A DNA stretch of 64,000 nt, taken from CAVRAZ01 sp963719135 (GTDB taxonomy: Bacteria; Pseudomonadota; Gammaproteobacteria; DSM-19610). Position 1 is the first letter of the stretch. Every line of letters starts with the position of its first letter. The stretch spans positions 248,001 to 312,000 of the forward strand of contig CAVRAZ010000004.1 of assembly GCA_963719135.1 (NCBI GenBank). The letters are read 5' to 3'. The notes beneath the pieces were generated by a model, which saw only the letters and a program-made list of their open reading frames with translations, made no database searches and had not been told where the DNA came from. Position numbers and translations under genes: made by a program. Below are positions 42,567-52,327 of this stretch, piece after piece.

Positions 42567-43850
42567 ATGGCAGTGTTGAAGGCAGACAACGCACGCGTCG
42601 GCGTGATCGGCCTGGGCTACATCGGCCTGCCCCTGGCGGTGGCGTTCGGCGAATCGATGCCGACAATCGGCTTCGATATCGACGCCGTGCGCGTCGAGCA
42701 ACTCAGGGCCGGCTTTGACAGTACGCGGGAAGTCGACGGCGCCGCACTCACGCGCGGAAAGCGGCCCACCTTCACCGACACGCTGGAAGACCTGCGCGAT
42801 TGCACTGCATTCGTGGTCGCCGTGCCGACGCCGGTCGACGAACTCAAACGTCCTGACCTCCATTTCCTGGAAGCGGCCTGCCGCTCGGTAGGCGGCATCC
42901 TGAAATCCGGCGACGTTGTGATTTTCGAATCGACGGTTTATCCCGGGGCTACGGAAGAGGTCTGCGTCCCCATCCTGGCGTCGGCCTCGGGTCTGCAATT
43001 CAACCGGGAGTTCTTCGTCGGCTACAGCCCCGAACGCATCAATCCGGGCGACCGCGGCCACCGGCTGGCCGATATCGTCAAGGTGGTCGCCGGCTCCACC
43101 CGGCAGACCGCGGAGTTTCTCGAAGCACTGTACGGGCGCATCGTCAGGGCGGGCGTACACCGCACCAGCAGCATCCGCGTCGCCGAGGCCGCCAAGGTCA
43201 TGGAGAACACACAGCGCGACGTGAACATCGCCCTGGTCAACGAGCTGGCACTGATCTGCAACCGCCTTGAGATCGACACCGCCGAGGTGCTGGAAGCGGC
43301 CGGCACCAAGTGGAACTTTCTGCCGTTCGTCCCCGGTCTCGTCGGCGGGCACTGCATCGGCGTGGACCCCTATTACCTGACCCACAAGGCGAAGGAGATT
43401 GGTTATCATCCGGAGGTCATTCTTGCGGGCCGCCGCATCAACGACAGTATGGGTGCCTACGTGGCGGCACAGGTGGTCCGCCTGATCCGCCGTGCGTGTC
43501 TGCCGATCGCCGGCGCGCGCGTGCTGCTTCTGGGACTGACGTTCAAGGAAAACTGCCCGGATGTGCGCAACACAGGGGTGATCGACGTGATTCGTGCGCT
43601 TGAAGGCGCCGGCCTCAGTGTCGACGTCCACGATCCCTGGGTGAACGCGCAGGGCGTCCCGGCGTCGTACCGGGTGAACCTGGTCGCCGAACCCCGCTGT
43701 CGCCACTACGATGCGGTCGTGCTGGCTGTGGCGCACGACCAGTTCCGGCGCCTGGGCGGCGATGGCGTGCGCGCATTTTGCAGGCCGGGCGGCGTGGTAT
43801 ACGACGTTAAATCCGTTCTGCCGGCGGGTCAGGCGGACGGTCGTCTCTAA
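42567..43850 (+). CDS. Nucleotide-sugar dehydrogenase (UDP-HexNAc 6-dehydrogenase type)
   Basis: NAD-dependent four-electron oxidation of a UDP-sugar at C6, most like the WbpO/TviB group acting on UDP-GlcNAc/GalNAc. The 427-residue protein shows VIGLGYIGLPLAVAFGE (12-28), VAVPTPVDE (about 90), FESTVYPGATEEVC and the catalytic-Cys motif GLVGGHCIGVDPYYLTHKA (about 260-278). LGLTFKENCPDVRNT follows. Paired with the epimerase behind it, it would make a uronic-acid-type sugar nucleotide for a surface polysaccharide. Confidence 0.9.
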   Translation: MAVLKADNARVGVIGLGYIGLPLAVAFGESMPTIGFDIDAVRVEQLRAGFDSTREVDGAALTRGKRPTFTDTLEDLRDCTAFVVAVPTPVDELKRPDLHFLEAACRSVGGILKSGDVVIFESTVYPGATEEVCVPILASASGLQFNREFFVGYSPERINPGDRGHRLADIVKVVAGSTRQTAEFLEALYGRIVRAGVHRTSSIRVAEAAKVMENTQRDVNIALVNELALICNRLEIDTAEVLEAAGTKWNFLPFVPGLVGGHCIGVDPYYLTHKAKEIGYHPEVILAGRRINDSMGAYVAAQVVRLIRRACLPIAGARVLLLGLTFKENCPDVRNTGVIDVIRALEGAGLSVDVHDPWVNAQGVPASYRVNLVAEPRCRHYDAVVLAVAHDQFRRLGGDGVRAFCRPGGVVYDVKSVLPAGQADGRL

Positions 43851-43873
43851 CCGGCAACAGGAAGGCAGTGACT

Positions 43874-44881
43874 ATGAAAGTTCTGGTCACCGGCGCCGCG
43901 GGATTTATCGGCAACGCTCTGTGTCTGCGTTTGCTGGCGCGCGGCGACGCGGTCATCGGCATCGACAATCTGAACGATTACTACGATCCGAATCTGAAGC
44001 GGGCGCGCCTGGCGCGGATCGGCGAACACCCGCGCTATACCGATCTGCGCACCGATCTGGAGAACCGCGGCGGCATCGAGGATCTGTTCGAGCAACACCG
44101 TCCGCAGCGTGTCGTAAACCTGGCGGCGCAGGCCGGAGTGCGCTATTCGCTGCAGAATCCGCGCGCCTATGTCGACACGAATCTGGTCGGCTTCATCAAT
44201 CTGCTGGAAGGGTGCCGCCATACCGGCGTCGAGCACCTGGTCTATGCGTCCAGCAGCTCGGTGTACGGGGCCAACACACGCATGCCGTTCTCGGTGCACG
44301 ACAACGTCGATCATCCGCTCAGTATCTACGCTGCAACCAAGAAGGCCAATGAGCTGATGGCGCACACCTACAGTCACCTGTACCGTCTGCCGGTCACCGG
44401 TTTGAGATTCTTCACGGTCTACGGTCCCTGGGGGCGGCCGGACATGGCGCTGTTCCAGTTCACCCGCCGTATTCTCGCCGGCGAGCCCATCGACGTGTTC
44501 AACTACGGCAGGCACAGGCGCGACTTCACCTATATCGACGATATCGTGGAAGGCGTGATGCGCACACTCGATCGCGTGCCGCGGCCTGATCCCGACTGGT
44601 CGGGAGCCCTGCCCGATCCGGCGCGCAGCGATGCCCCGTACCGCATCTACAACATCGGCAACAATCAGCCGGTCGAGTTGCTGCATTACATCGAAGTGCT
44701 CGAAGACTGCCTCGGGCGCAAGGCGCAAAAGAACCTGCTGCCGCTGCAACCGGGCGACGTCCCCGATACCTATGCCGACGTCCGGGATCTGGTCGAGGAT
44801 GTTGGTTACAAACCCGACACCTCCGTCGAGCGCGGCGTGGCCAATTTCGTCGCCTGGTACCGGGATTACTACCAGGTCTGA
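43874..44881 (+). CDS. NAD-dependent nucleotide-sugar epimerase (UDP-glucuronate 4-epimerase type)
   Basis: Extended SDR of about 335 residues. NAD motif GAAGFIGNALC (7-17), GIDNLNDYYDPNLKRARL typical of UDP-glucuronate epimerases, the Ser in ASSSSVYGAN and the catalytic YAATKKANE are present, with LRFFTVYGPWGRPDMA after. The ATG at 43874 has GAAGG 8 bases upstream; GTG 43868 is an alternative. It follows the dehydrogenase by 23 bases in the same operon. Confidence 0.91.
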   Translation: MKVLVTGAAGFIGNALCLRLLARGDAVIGIDNLNDYYDPNLKRARLARIGEHPRYTDLRTDLENRGGIEDLFEQHRPQRVVNLAAQAGVRYSLQNPRAYVDTNLVGFINLLEGCRHTGVEHLVYASSSSVYGANTRMPFSVHDNVDHPLSIYAATKKANELMAHTYSHLYRLPVTGLRFFTVYGPWGRPDMALFQFTRRILAGEPIDVFNYGRHRRDFTYIDDIVEGVMRTLDRVPRPDPDWSGALPDPARSDAPYRIYNIGNNQPVELLHYIEVLEDCLGRKAQKNLLPLQPGDVPDTYADVRDLVEDVGYKPDTSVERGVANFVAWYRDYYQV

Positions 44882-44921
44882 ACCGGCTGGAACTGCACGG
44901 TGACTGTGCTGGAAGATCGCG

Positions 44922-45989
44922 ATGGCTGAGTCGCCCGACGATTTCGCCGAACGCATACTGGCCTGGTTCGACGCGCATGGGCGCAAGGACCTGCCCTGGC
45001 AGCGGCAGCCCGGACCTTATGCGGTCTGGATCTCCGAAATCATGCTGCAGCAAACCCAGGTGGCGACGGTGATTCCCTATTACGGGCGCTTCATGGCGCG
45101 TTTCCCGGATCTGCGTTCACTGGCGGATGCACCGATCGATGCAGTGCTGCGCCACTGGTCCGGTCTCGGCTACTACGCCCGCGCGCGCAATCTGCTCAGG
45201 ACCGCACAATTGCTGCGCGACCGGCATGCGGGCGAATTTCCGCGTGATGCTGCGTTGCTGGAGGCGCTGCCAGGCATCGGACGTTCGACCGCCGCGGCGA
45301 TTCTTGCGCTGTCGTTCGGCGACCGTCACGCGATTCTCGACGGTAACGTCAAGCGGGTGCTGGCCCGCTATCACGTGTGCGACGGCTGGCCGGGCGACAC
45401 CGCCGTGTCGAAGCGGCTCTGGGAATACGCCGCGCGCCACACGCCGGACCGGCGCGTCGCAGACTATACGCAGGCGATGATGGACCTGGGCGCGACGCTT
45501 TGCACCCGCACTCGGCCGCGCTGCGGCGACTGTCCGCTGGCCGACGACTGCCGCGCATGTGCCCGGGGCGACCCGGCGCGCTATCCGGCACCCAGGCCGC
45601 GCAAGACGCTGCCGGTCCGGGTCCGGCACATGCTGATGGTGATGACGCCGTCGCGCGAGCTGCTTCTGCAGAAGCGTCCGCCCGCAGGTATCTGGGGCGG
45701 ATTGTGGAGCTTTCCCGAGTTCGACGATGCGGACGCTCTGCGTGACTGGTGCCTGATCCATCTTTCGCATCGGGCTGATGCGAAAATGCATCCGGGGATG
45801 CGCCACACGTTCAGCCATTTTCACATGGACATAGTTCCGCACCTCGTGACATTGGATAACCCGACAGACTTTGTGATGGAAGCAGGGCAATGGCTTTGGT
45901 ATAACCCGAACCAGACAGGCGACGTTGGATTGTCGGCACCGGTGCTTCGGTTGCTCGGGCGGCTGACGGACCGCACTGACGGAGAGTGA
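44922..45989 (+). CDS. mutY: A/G-specific adenine DNA glycosylase
   Basis: Removes adenine mispaired with 8-oxoguanine. The 355-residue protein contains the HhH-GPD core (LPGIGRSTAAAILAL, catalytic Asp in HAILDGNVKRVL) and the 4Fe-4S loop CTRTRPRCGDCPLADDC. The C-terminal NUDIX-like 8-oxoG recognition domain (RPPAGIWGGLWSFPE, HTFSHFHMDI) is complete. Immediately followed by yggX. Confidence 0.96.
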   Translation: MAESPDDFAERILAWFDAHGRKDLPWQRQPGPYAVWISEIMLQQTQVATVIPYYGRFMARFPDLRSLADAPIDAVLRHWSGLGYYARARNLLRTAQLLRDRHAGEFPRDAALLEALPGIGRSTAAAILALSFGDRHAILDGNVKRVLARYHVCDGWPGDTAVSKRLWEYAARHTPDRRVADYTQAMMDLGATLCTRTRPRCGDCPLADDCRACARGDPARYPAPRPRKTLPVRVRHMLMVMTPSRELLLQKRPPAGIWGGLWSFPEFDDADALRDWCLIHLSHRADAKMHPGMRHTFSHFHMDIVPHLVTLDNPTDFVMEAGQWLWYNPNQTGDVGLSAPVLRLLGRLTDRTDGE

Positions 45990-45991
45990 CG

Positions 45992-46264
45992 ATGACGCGC
46001 ACGGTTAACTGTGTCAAATTGAAGAAAGAGGCGGAAGGGCTGGAGCGCGTCCCCTATCCTGGCGCGCTGGGCAGGAGGATTTTCGAGAGCGTTTCCAAGG
46101 AAGCCTGGCAGGCTTGGCTGCGCCACCAGACCATGCTGATCAACGAGAACCGGCTGAGTCCGGTAGACCCCAAGGCGCGCGCCTTTCTGGAAGCGGAAAT
46201 GGAAAAATATTTCTTCGGCGCCGGTTCGGCGGCGCCGGAAGGCTACGTGCCGCCATCGGCGTAG
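45992..46264 (+). CDS. yggX: Probable Fe(II)-trafficking protein YggX
   Basis: A 90-residue cytoplasmic protein protecting Fe-S clusters from oxidative damage. TRTVNCVKLKKEAEGLERVPYPG carries the conserved Cys, and ISKEAW-like VSKEAWQAWLRHQTMLINE and the YFFG end are diagnostic. The ATG at 45992 matches the family; the in-frame GTG at 45986 is less likely. Conserved downstream partner of mutY. Confidence 0.95.
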   Translation: MTRTVNCVKLKKEAEGLERVPYPGALGRRIFESVSKEAWQAWLRHQTMLINENRLSPVDPKARAFLEAEMEKYFFGAGSAAPEGYVPPSA

Positions 46265-46515
46265 ACGCTCTCCGGGAACGCCGCGTAGCGTTCTACCAAT
46301 TGAATCTGCTTATGATCCCGCAACACCCTGCGCGTTCCGCAGGCGGGTTGGGCCGATAGCGCGAAGGCCGCGGGCGCCCCACGATTGCACCAGAACGCTT
46401 CGCGCCGTCGGCGCGCGCAGACCCCGTCGCTGCGCCAAGTGGCCGGGTGTTTCGGCGACTCAGCCGGAGCATGAAAAAAAATGCGAGCCGACCCCGGACC
46501 GGACGCCCGTTCTGC
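46265..46515. other. Intergenic region after yggX
   Basis: No gene seen. A small hairpin GAACGC/GCGTTC (46276-46293) may end the mutY-yggX transcript but lacks a U-run. The last bases, GTTCTGC at 46509-46515, form the left half of an imperfect target duplication of the transposon that follows. Confidence 0.45.
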
Positions 46516-46866
46516 GCAAGCCGTTAAGTTAATCTGTTGATCCAAGGCGGTTAACGGATGTAAGGTGCTCATGTTAAATGCCATTTGACTTTGGATCATG
46601 CAGGAAAAATCTTCCTCAACGTCTAATCGAAACCACCCCCGGATACCTCCCGACCACGGTGGGGTCCAGGTCAACCATTGTAAGTCACCGGTCTGCGCGA
46701 ACTACGGCGTTGCGCCGGAACAAACGTCGATCCGCGGGAATAATCGCTATACCCTGGATCGCAGCAAAGGTATTGCATCCTGTATTTGCACGGTCTGCGG
46801 CGTAGAATTCCCTCTCAAGAGCAACCTCGGCATCGTAGAGGAAGTCGAGCGGATGGGATCCTACCT

Positions 46867-48553
46867 AGTGTCCGTCCATAAACGCTAACGCGATGAAAAG
46901 AAATAAAAAAGCGGCGTGTTTAGAGGGTGAAGTTCCGGTGATTTTTGCTATCCTTTTTTTCAAGCGACTGAAAGCAAAGGAAACACAAAAACCACCGGAG
47001 GTGACAATGCGCAAAAAGTGCACTGACCAAGTGAGTATATTCGATCTGTTTTCAAATCACGACATTGGCAGGGAACTGAAAGCCATGTCGGAACGGCTCG
47101 ACCGGCATCGAGAGATGCTGGACTGGGTGGTGTTGGATCTACACCTGAAAGATGTCTATGACACAGGCCGCCAGGGTTTGCCGGCGGAGTCGGTACTGCG
47201 CTGTGCGCTGCTCAAGCAATACCGGCAACTGAGTTATCAGGAACTGGCGTTTCATTTATCGGACTCGGCCTCCTTCCAGGCGTTCGGCCGCCTGCCGGGG
47301 CATCTGTTTCCCAAGAAGTCGGTGTTGCAACAGACCATCAGCCGCATTCAGCCGGCGACCTGGGAGCGGATCAACCAGGTCGTGTTACTGGATGCCAAGC
47401 ACGAGAAGGTGGAGTTGGGAAAGAAGGTGCGTATTGACAGTACCGTCACCGAAACGGAGATTCATGCACCGAGTGACAGCACACTGTTATGGGACAGTGT
47501 CCGGGTGATGGTGCGCCTGCTGGAGGCGGCCCAGTCCCTGTCGGGTACGGCAGCGATTGAATTTCACAACCATCGCCGGCGCGCGAAGCAGCGGGCCCGC
47601 GCTATCATCTATACACGGGGTCAGGACAAGAAGGCCGCGCTGTATCGGGATCTGATCAAAGTCACGACGCATACCGTGGAGTATCTTGAGCAGGCCAAGA
47701 TGATCTTAAGCGTCACCGGGAGCGCGACACGGCAGTTGGAGGTATGGCTCGCCGAGGTGGCGCATTATCTGCCCTTGATCAAGCGGGTGATTGATCAGAC
47801 GCAGCGCCGGGTATTCCAGGGCGAAAGCGTGCCGGCCGATGAGAAGCTCTTCAGTCTGTTTGAGCCCCACACCGATATCATTATCAAGGGTAACCGGGAC
47901 ATCCAGTACGGACACAAGCTCAATCTCTGTTCGGGAAAAAGCGGGCTGATTCTTGATGTGGTCGTTGAAGAGGGCAACCCGGCCGATGCCGAGCGGTTAC
48001 TGCCCATGCTGGAGCGCCACATCAACCACTATGGCTGCGCGCCTAAGCAACTGGCCGTCGATGGCGGCTATGCCAGCCAGGATAATCTTGAGAAGGCCAA
48101 GGGCTGCGGTGTCGAGGATGTTGCGTTTCATAAAAAGCGCGGATTACGTATCGAGGAGAGGGTGAAGAGTACCTGGGTGTATCGGCAGTTACGCAACTTC
48201 CGCGCCGGCATCGAGGCGGGCATCTCCTGTCTCAAGCGGGCTTACGGACTGGGGCGCTGCACCTGGAAGGGGCTGGTCCATTTCAAGTCATTCGTATGGT
48301 CTTCTGTTGTGGCGCATAATCTGGCTTTGCTGGCGCGCTTAAAGCCCGCCTGAAGCATTGCCAATGTTTGATGGGTTGTGATGAGCCAGGCCGCTCAGGG
48401 TTTCGTCCCTGCGACGTAGGCACATCATCTGCTATTTTGGCAAATAACGCGCATGTTTGCGTATGCATGCACGGCATGATTAGCATCTTCGGCTCAATCG
48501 TGAAAATTGAGTTGTGCGCTTATTTGAAATTCGTACGTTTATGGACAGACACT
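46867..48553 (+). mobile_element. ISNCY-like insertion sequence nested in the outer transposon
   Basis: A 1687-bp element with terminal repeats AGTGTCCGTCCATAAACG at the left and its near-exact complement CGTTTATGGACAGACACT at the right (one mismatch), bounded by a 4-bp duplication ACCT (46863-46866 and 48554-48557). It carries one intact transposase. Removing it restores the outer transposase reading frame, proving the order of insertion. Confidence 0.85.
47007..48353 (+). CDS. ISNCY-type transposase
   Basis: A 448-residue transposase starting at ATG 47007, 6 bases after GGAGGTG; an in-frame start at 46893 is less likely. FDLFSNHDIGRELKAMSERL, GLPAESVLRCALLKQYRQLS, YQELAFHLSDSASFQAF and KVRIDSTVTETEIHAPSDS match what I recall of ISNCY (ISDol1/ISBst12-like) transposases. 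It has candidate catalytic acids in RIDSTV and AVDGGYASQDN and a Glu in FRAGIEAGISCLKR. Intact length suggests it is functional. Confidence 0.82.
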   Translation: MRKKCTDQVSIFDLFSNHDIGRELKAMSERLDRHREMLDWVVLDLHLKDVYDTGRQGLPAESVLRCALLKQYRQLSYQELAFHLSDSASFQAFGRLPGHLFPKKSVLQQTISRIQPATWERINQVVLLDAKHEKVELGKKVRIDSTVTETEIHAPSDSTLLWDSVRVMVRLLEAAQSLSGTAAIEFHNHRRRAKQRARAIIYTRGQDKKAALYRDLIKVTTHTVEYLEQAKMILSVTGSATRQLEVWLAEVAHYLPLIKRVIDQTQRRVFQGESVPADEKLFSLFEPHTDIIIKGNRDIQYGHKLNLCSGKSGLILDVVVEEGNPADAERLLPMLERHINHYGCAPKQLAVDGGYASQDNLEKAKGCGVEDVAFHKKRGLRIEERVKSTWVYRQLRNFRAGIEAGISCLKRAYGLGRCTWKGLVHFKSFVWSSVVAHNLALLARLKPA

Positions 48554-50467
48554 ACCTATCGCCTCCTGGTGAGGTGTACTGCCCCAACGAGGCTTGTGCC
48601 AACCATACCATCAGGTACCCGTCGGAATTGCCGGAGCGTATGCCTCCTTCGGCAAGACCGCGATTGGTAATCCCCGCCGGCGTTGCAGCGTCTGTGGTAA
48701 GACGTTCTCCCGGAACACTAAGGCCACAGCTCGGCAAAGGGATCATCATAAGAACAAAATCATTTTCAACTGCTGGTCAACAAGATGCCAGTGCGACGCA
48801 TTATCGAAGTCACCAACATCGCTCCCCAAACCTTCTATCATCGCTTGGCTTTCTTCCATCGCCAGTGCCAGGCATTTGCTGCCCACCGGGAGCGTGCCTT
48901 AACCAACCTTGCCATCCGCCGGCTATACCTTGGCGTGGATCGGCAGGACTATCTGGTGAACTGGAAGGTTCGCAAGGACAAGCGCAACATCCAGCTATCG
49001 GCCATTGCAGCGGTGGACAACGAACACGGCTACTGCTTCGGTGTACATCTCAACTTCGACCCTTCGCTCGACGCAGCAGCCATCCAGGGCGAAGTCGGGA
49101 CCAATGGCGACCTCCACATACCCTATCCGCATCGGCGCTTTGCCCGGCTTTGGCTCAATACCGACCACGACGAAGCCAGCTCAAGGTCAATGACTACGAA
49201 GCGGCGCAATCTCAGCCCGTCAACGGCGATTGATGACACCTATGCTGCGGCATTGACACGTGATGACATTGAAAGCCCCGATGCGCCATCACCGCTAGAG
49301 CGACTCCCCGAATATGGCATGCAGATCCATGGCGAGTATACGATGTACGGACACTTTTTCTTCCTCAAGCGCCTGCTGGGCAATGTCCAGAAATGGTGCT
49401 TCTTCATCGATCAAGATCCTGGCCTCAGAGCGGCATGCCTGGCGGCCTTCCACGACGAGATCCGGGGCCGCACAGCAGACGCTTTCTATGTACGCATCAA
49501 CAAGTGGCTGACGGTGGACGAAAGACGCCACCGGTACAACGACGCTAAAGCAGTGTTCGAGCAGGCAAAAGCCGCGCACCTAGGCATGCAGCCGCAGGAG
49601 GTCAAGCGAGAACTGATCAAAGAGCGTTTAGCCGCCATGACGACGCACGGAAAATGGCAGGATCGGTGGCTTGACCATCCCTTCCCGACCATGGGTGAGC
49701 CAGAGAAGGCCGTGGCCTGCCTCACCGATCTTGGCGACTATGACGAAGACCACAAAGCTTGGCTCTACAACAAGGCGAGCCTGCACGGAGTCGATTCGTT
49801 TTTTAACCAAGTGCGCCGACGGCTGTCCCTGCTCGAACGGCCGATTCATTCCAAGTCCAACCAGGGCCGGATCTGGAACGGTTACTCACCGTACAATCCG
49901 GGGAATGTTGCCACGGTGCTTGATATCATGCGCACAGTCCACAACTACATTCTGCCGGGCAAGGATGGCAAAACGCCGGCCGAACGTCTTGGACTTGCTC
50001 ATGCACCGCTGGACTATGAAGATATCATTTATTTTTCCTGACCTCAGGCCGGCCGCACAATGCCTCGTTCCTGCCGAGTCGGGCCAAACAGTTCGCATGA
50101 GGATCAGTCGCCCACAACTCCGTTTAACAGTCTGGTCGGTGATGCCACCTGTAGACCAGTGCCAACAGCCCGGTGGAATAGCGTCACCCAGCTTCCAAAA
50201 CCATCAACAGATTAACTTAACGGCTTGCGTTCTACGGGCGACCGGAAAATGACCCTGCTTGGATTGCCATCCAGCCGCCGGCAGCCGCCTGTACAGTCCT
50301 GCCCTAAGCACGAGGTTGGTGGACATCCATTCAACCTGTGTCGAATCGCCAGGTTTTCCCATTTGTCTCACAGTCGCAGCACACTGTTGGTGCGCTTTTT
50401 CTTTGCCGCGAGTAACGGTGCAGACCAAGCTTGCGACAATCGAAACAAGTTTATTCAGGGTTGCATT

Positions 50468-51784
50468 CAGTAGTGTCCGGTTTATTTGAGAGCAACCAGC
50501 TAAAACTTCAATGCTGAAGCGGGTTTGGGACGATTCATGGGTGTCCACGATGTGAAGTCAGAATTCAACATTTGCGATGCTCCTAGGTTTAGCCGACCCG
50601 GGGTGACGCATGAACGTGGGCAAGACGCTGTTTGCGCAAGTCATGGGGTACGTAGCGTGAAGACCTTCGGTCGCATCGTCGAACGCCACGGCGGAGATGC
50701 CGGTGTGCGCGCGTTGGATTGCGCCAGCTGGTTTCGAGTGATGGCCTTTTCGCAGCTCACATGGCGCGAGTCTTTGCGCGACATCGAGACGTGCTTGGGC
50801 GCCAATCACGCCAAATTGTTTCACAGGGGACGCTCGGATGTGCCTGCCCGTTCTACGCTGTCCGATGCCTTGAACGGTCGCAACTGGCGCATCTACCACG
50901 CCCTCGCAAGGCGTCTGATGGCGCGCGCAAGAACCCTCTACGCCAAAGAACCGATGAGCATCGAGCTCGATGCGACGGTCTAGGCACTGGATGCCACCAC
51001 CATCGACTTGTGCTTGAGCCTGTTCGGCTGGGCACCCTTTCGCACGACCAAGGCGGCGGTGAAGATGCACACGCTGCTGGACTTGCGCGGCGCCATTGCG
51101 GCCTTTATCCACATCAGCGACGGCACAATGCACGAGGTCAATGGACTGGACTTTCTGCCCGTCGAAGCCGGTGCCTTTTAGGTGATGGATCGGGGTTATC
51201 TGGACTTTGCACGGTTGTACAGACTCCATCAGGCCGGTGCGTTTTTTGTCACACGCGCCAAACGTGGCATGAACGCCCGGCGCGTGTACTCGACGATCGA
51301 GACACGGGGGTGAGCTGCGATCAGGCCATCGCTCTGAACGGCTTTTACGTGGTGAAGGACTACCCCGAGCATTTGCGGCATATCCGCTTCAAAGACCCCG
51401 AATCGGGCAAGACACTGGTGTTTCTGACCAACAACACGAGCTTGCCGCCGTTGACCCTCGCCGCACTCTACAAGAGCCGTTGGCCGGTGGAGCTGTTCTT
51501 CAAATGGATCAAGCAACACTTGCGCATCAAGCGTTTCTTGGGCACCAGCGAAAACGCGGTGAAGACGCAAATCTGGTGCGCCGTGTCCACCTACGTGCCG
51601 ATTGCCATCGTCAAGAAGGCGCTTCACCTCAATGCCTCGCTCTACACTTTGTTACCGATTCTATCGGTGTCGCTGTTCGAGAAAACCCCGTTAATGCAGG
51701 CAGTCTCGGGTAACGCCTACACTCCCGAACAGCCCAACCCCTATAACCAATTGGGTTTGTTTGAGTTTTAACCGGACACTAGTG
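50468..51784 (+). mobile_element. IS4-family (ISPepr1-like) insertion sequence, decayed
   Basis: 1317 bp with 15-bp terminal repeats (CAGTAGTGTCCGGTT left; complement of CACTAGTGTCCGGTT right, one mismatch) and a perfect 9-bp target duplication GGTTGCATT (50459-50467 and 51785-51793). The single transposase gene is broken by frameshifts and stops, so any movement would need a transposase from elsewhere. Confidence 0.85.
50610..51771 (+). pseudogene. ISPepr1-like transposase with two amber codons and frameshifts
   Basis: Recognisable across its length: MNVGKTLFAQVMGYV, then (frame change near 50655) KTFGRIVERHGGDAGVRALD, SIELDATV-stop-ALDATTIDLCLSLF, FLPVEAGAF-stop-VMDRGYLDFARLY, a frame change near 51300, and FYVVKDYPEHLRHIRFKDP through YKSRWPVELFFKWIKQHLRI. 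The two TAG stops (50981-50983 and 51178-51180) each replace a position that I recall as tyrosine in relatives (ATVYALD, GAFYVMD). DDE signature residues are otherwise intact. Confidence 0.82.
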
Positions 51785-51793
51785 GGTTGCATT

Positions 51794-52327
51794 GACAGGT
51801 TGAGGCCATCGTATATGCTTCAGATATAACTAGCTGGTAAGAAATCAGCAGGTAGTCGCAATGAATAGTGAAAACGGGGGGCAGGTGCCGCGGTTCGTCC
51901 GTAGATGCGGGTTCCAGGCATCCGCTTCCAGCTATGTCCTATCTGGTCCGACCACTATCTCTAACGCTTGAGACGAGCCGGTCGCCGGCGTCGGCTTGAC
52001 GATGCACGGCGTAGCGTCTGGCGTGGCGACCGTTCTGCCGGTCGACGTTATACCCGGCCGCGCCGCGTTTCGGCTCCCAGCCATGGTCATATCCCTTTGT
52101 ACGCGTCCATGTTGCTGGAATGCCGTCGAGTCCCGGAGGGCGTGCGTTCGATGTTGTGTGCCGGCGGGAGGCAGGGCATTGGAAATCGCTGGTCACGGAG
52201 GTGAAACCAAGCCGGATTATCGAAGTCCGGATCGTTGAGAGCGGGGTTGGTCGGTTTTTTCCCGGGCGCAGCCGATTGAATAGTTGGTTGAGCCTGCTAA
52301 AGAGCATCTGTGTTTTCCGGGGGGGTT
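51794..52327. other. Non-coding region between the IS4 copy and the FG-GAP gene
   Basis: 534 bases with no gene I can support. Short frames exist on both strands but none shows family resemblance or good starts. It presumably contains the promoter of the FG-GAP gene; I see no defined hexamers, and the last 15 bases hold the G-rich stretch CCGGGGGGG used as its ribosome-binding site. Confidence 0.5.

Larger units (their letters stand above)
46598..50041 (+). pseudogene. Transposase of the outer transposon, interrupted and frameshifted
   Basis: The N-terminal part has zinc-ribbon pairs (CKSPVCANYG and CTVCG). After excision of the inner element and one ACCT copy the frame rejoins exactly across 46866/48558, reading MGSYLSPPGEVYCPNEACAN. 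A further ribbon (RRRCSVCGKTF) is in another frame after about 48630, and the long C-terminal domain (48785-50041) is in a third after about 48775. That domain has DDE-like stretches (YLGVDRQDYLVNWKVRKDKR, KWCFFIDQD). At least two frameshifts plus the insertion make it a pseudogene. Confidence 0.75.
46516..50228 (+). mobile_element. Outer transposon with 26-bp inverted repeats, itself interrupted by another IS
   Basis: Perfect 26-bp inverted repeats flank the element (46516-46541, beginning GCAAGCCGTTAAGTTAATCT, and its complement at 50203-50228). Outside them GTTCTGC (46509-46515) and GTTCTAC (50229-50235) form a 7-base near-duplication. The one transposase gene is broken by an inserted ISNCY-like element and by frameshifts, so it is inactive by itself. 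I do not recognise the IS family. Confidence 0.75.

Noticed and set aside
46270..46315. A tRNA-like segment after yggX (minus strand TTCAATTGGTAGAACG resembles a D arm)
   Set aside because: No acceptor, anticodon or T arm can be built around it.
50981..51180. Amber recoding in the IS4 transposase
   Set aside because: TAG is used as a normal stop in this window (for example at the end of mrcA), and the same gene also has frameshifts, so decay explains it.
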